Positions 36,789 through 39,153 of a stretch of DNA of 39,153 nt are shown here, one piece after another; within the stretch, counting starts at the first letter, position 1; every line of letters starts with the position of its first letter. Origin of the DNA: Pseudomonadota bacterium (GTDB lineage: Bacteria; Pseudomonadota; Gammaproteobacteria; Burkholderiales; Burkholderiaceae_C); NCBI GenBank assembly GCA_021812315.1, contig JAKANU010000002.1:1-39153 (forward strand). Direction: 5' to 3'. A program made the position numbers and the translations under genes. The notes below the pieces were generated by a model. It was not told where the DNA came from. It saw nothing but the letters and a program-made list of their open reading frames with translations, and made no database searches.

Positions 36789-38396
36789 ATGAATTCTGTT
36801 GACGACCTGCTGAGACTGCTCGAGCAACTCAACGACATCGGGAGCTCGCTATCGAGGGAGCGTGACACGACGCGGCTGCTCGAGCGTGTGCTTGTGGCGG
36901 CCAAGACGATCACGCGTGCCGACGGGGGCACCCTGTACCGGATGTCGCCTGATGGGCGCAGCTTGTGCTTCGAGATCCTGCGCACCGACTCGCTGAATCT
37001 GGCCATGGGAGGCACTTCCGGGGCACCTATCAGTTTTCCCGACTTGCCACTGCGTGATGATTCGGGAGCGCCGAATGATTCATTGGTGGCAGCCTACGCA
37101 GCGATTCACGTTCAGACGGTCAATATCGCTGACGCGTACGCCGAGCCTGACTTTGACTTTTCTGGCACACGGGTGTTTGATCAGCGCAGCGGTTACCGCT
37201 CGAAATCGATGCTCGCGGTGCCGATGAAGAACCAGCTCGGCGAGGTTATCGGGGTGCTGCAACTGATCAATGCACTCGACGAGCAAACCGGTGCGGTGGT
37301 CTCCTTTTCTCCGGCTGATCAGAGTCTGGCGGAATCGCTGGCCTCGCAGGCGGCCATCGCCTTGAGCAATCGGCTGTTGATGACGCAATTGGAGGAATTG
37401 TTTGGCTCGTTCGTTGGATTGATCAACCTCGCCATTGACGACAAGTCACCGCACACGGGCGGGCACTGCCAGCGCGTGCCGGCCCTGACGATGATGCTCG
37501 CCGACGCCGTGGCGCAAACCCGTGAAGGTCCGCTGGCATCATTTGTCATGAGCGATAGCGACCGCTACGAACTGCATATCGCCGGCCTCTTGCATGATTG
37601 TGGAAAGATCACCACTCCGGTGCATGTTGTTGACAAGGCGACCAAGTTGCAGACGCTGTTCGATCGCATCCACCTCATAGACACGCGCTTCGAGGTGCTC
37701 AAGCGCGACCTTGAGCTCCACGCCATGCGTCGGCGATTGGCGCTGCGTCCATGCGTTGATGCAAAGGCTGAAGCCGCGATCACGCGCAGCACCAAGGCGG
37801 CACTGGCAGATCTTGATGCGGATCGCGAATTCCTGCGTGCCGCCAACACGGGCGGCGAGACAATGGCCGAGGAGGCAATGCAGCGCGTGCGGCGAATCGG
37901 CAGCTCGCGCACCTGGCGTGACGTGAACGGCGTGCAGACCGAGTTCCTGACCGCCAACGAGGTTGAAAATCTTTGCATACGCTCCGGAACCCTGACCCGG
38001 CTTGAGCGTGACACGATCAATCACCATATCGTCGCGACGATCAAAATGCTGGAGCAACTACCCTGGCCAAGACACCTTAGGAATGTGCCTGAATATGCTG
38101 GTGGACACCATGAGCGCATGGACGGGCGCGGTTATCCACGCGGCCTGACACGCGAGCAGATGTCGGTGCAGGCGCGCATGATGGGTATTGCCGACATCTT
38201 TGAAGCGCTCACTGCCTGCGATCGTCCGTACAAGCCGGGCATGAAGCTGTCGCAGGCGCTGGCGACCATGAAGAAGTTCAGGGACAACGGGCATATTGAT
38301 CCGGACCTGTTCGAGGTCTTCATGAATCAGGGGGTCTACAAGCGTTATGCCGAGCAGTTTCTCGACCCCTGGCAGGTCGACGAAGTGGTGCCCTAA
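36789..38396 (+). CDS. GAF + HD-GYP domain protein (putative c-di-GMP phosphodiesterase)
   Basis: ATG at 36789; GAF region ERVLVAAKTITRADGGTLYRM...SMLAVPMKNQLGEVIGVLQLIN; HD at LLHDCGKITTPVHVVDK; GGHHERMDGRGYPRGL. Confidence 0.92.
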   Translation: MNSVDDLLRLLEQLNDIGSSLSRERDTTRLLERVLVAAKTITRADGGTLYRMSPDGRSLCFEILRTDSLNLAMGGTSGAPISFPDLPLRDDSGAPNDSLVAAYAAIHVQTVNIADAYAEPDFDFSGTRVFDQRSGYRSKSMLAVPMKNQLGEVIGVLQLINALDEQTGAVVSFSPADQSLAESLASQAAIALSNRLLMTQLEELFGSFVGLINLAIDDKSPHTGGHCQRVPALTMMLADAVAQTREGPLASFVMSDSDRYELHIAGLLHDCGKITTPVHVVDKATKLQTLFDRIHLIDTRFEVLKRDLELHAMRRRLALRPCVDAKAEAAITRSTKAALADLDADREFLRAANTGGETMAEEAMQRVRRIGSSRTWRDVNGVQTEFLTANEVENLCIRSGTLTRLERDTINHHIVATIKMLEQLPWPRHLRNVPEYAGGHHERMDGRGYPRGLTREQMSVQARMMGIADIFEALTACDRPYKPGMKLSQALATMKKFRDNGHIDPDLFEVFMNQGVYKRYAEQFLDPWQVDEVVP

Positions 38397-39153
38397 GTCG
38401 GCACCAGGCGACTGGGCTCGCCGTGGGCTTCATCTGCTCGCAGACGCAGCACGTCACCGCGCGGTGGATCGGCGCTGGCATCCCAGTCGGCGAGCACGAC
38501 GCGCGAGAGGCCATCGCCCAGGTCATGCCGCGCGGGCTGGTGCGTGTGGCCATGAATCAAGGTATTGGCTTGAGCGTCCTGCAGCCAACGGCGCGTGGCG
38601 TCGCGGTCCAGGTCAGCCGGGGCCATGCCTGTGGCCTTTCGGCTCGACTTTGTGGCCTCGCTGAACTGGCGTATCGCCTGCGCCTGTGTCCGACGTTCAT
38701 CGAGCGGCTGGGCCAGGAATTTTTGCTGCCACGACGGGGTCCGAACCTGAGCGCGAAAGCGCTGGTATTCGACGTCGTCCAGGCATAACGCGTCGCCGTG
38801 AGACAGCAGCCAGCGTTGGCCTGCGAAGCTCAGCACGCAAGGGTCCTCGATCAGGGTGAGGCCGCAGCGCGAGGCAAACCGTTCGCCGATCAGAAAGTCG
38901 CGATTGCCGTGCATGAAGAACAGGCTCAGGTGCCTGGAGGCGGCCAGCAGGACATCGGCGCAACGCGACTCCACTGCTGTGTCTGCACCGCCCTCCAGGA
39001 CGTCGTCTCCGGGCCAGAACTCAAACAGGTCGCCCAGAATGAACAGCGCGTCTGCGGGTGTGCGCTGCAGGTAATGGAACCATCGGTCAAACGTGGCCGG
39101 TTGATCCGCCCGCAGGTGCAGATCGGATATGAATTCGATGCGTTGCCAGTGCG
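38393..39153 (-). CDS. lpxH: UDP-2,3-diacylglucosamine diphosphatase, 5' end cut by window edge
   Basis: Reverse translation runs past the track ORF to the right edge: RIEFISDLHLRADQPATFDRWFHYLQRTPADALFILGDLFEFWPGDD...FMHGNRDFLIGERFA...LSHGDALCLDDVEYQRFR...LIHGHTHQPARH. Confidence 0.95.
   Translation of the reverse strand, partial: HWQRIEFISDLHLRADQPATFDRWFHYLQRTPADALFILGDLFEFWPGDDVLEGGADTAVESRCADVLLAASRHLSLFFMHGNRDFLIGERFASRCGLTLIEDPCVLSFAGQRWLLSHGDALCLDDVEYQRFRAQVRTPSWQQKFLAQPLDERRTQAQAIRQFSEATKSSRKATGMAPADLDRDATRRWLQDAQANTLIHGHTHQPARHDLGDGLSRVVLADWDASADPPRGDVLRLRADEAHGEPSRLVPT

Overview
GC-rich betaproteobacterial chromosomal window. Burkholderiales, probably Comamonadaceae-like, judging from gene content, gene order and two family-typical short repeats; this is inference. 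Most of it is core genome: gluQ (partial), a FAD oxidoreductase, LysR/pirin/flavodoxin, dnaE, tolA-tolR-tolQ, nusB-ribH-ribB(A/X)-ribE, ribD, a complete type IV pilus tip/minor-pilin operon (fimT-pilV-pilW-pilX-pilY1-pilE), nrdR, glyA, a lytic transglycosylase, a DUF349 protein, a GAF/HD-GYP protein and lpxH (partial). The parts most worth a second look are: (1) a compact TonB-receptor / orphan ABC-type solute-binding protein / hybrid histidine kinase module with a tail-to-tail NarL-type regulator (4395-9832); (2) an unannotated, promoter- and terminator-bounded, hairpin-rich candidate ncRNA at about 33637-33850; (3) an O-antigen-ligase/TPR gene and a multi-TM ICMT-like methyltransferase gene inserted inside the riboflavin operon, next to the pilin genes; (4) a PilX minor pilin with an appended repetitive Gly-Thr-Ser tail (8 x 12-bp tandem repeat) ending in a Gly/Asp/His-rich segment; (5) a probable in-frame relic of a family repeat inside gluQ. 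No CRISPR array, tRNA, rRNA, transposase or phage gene was recognised.
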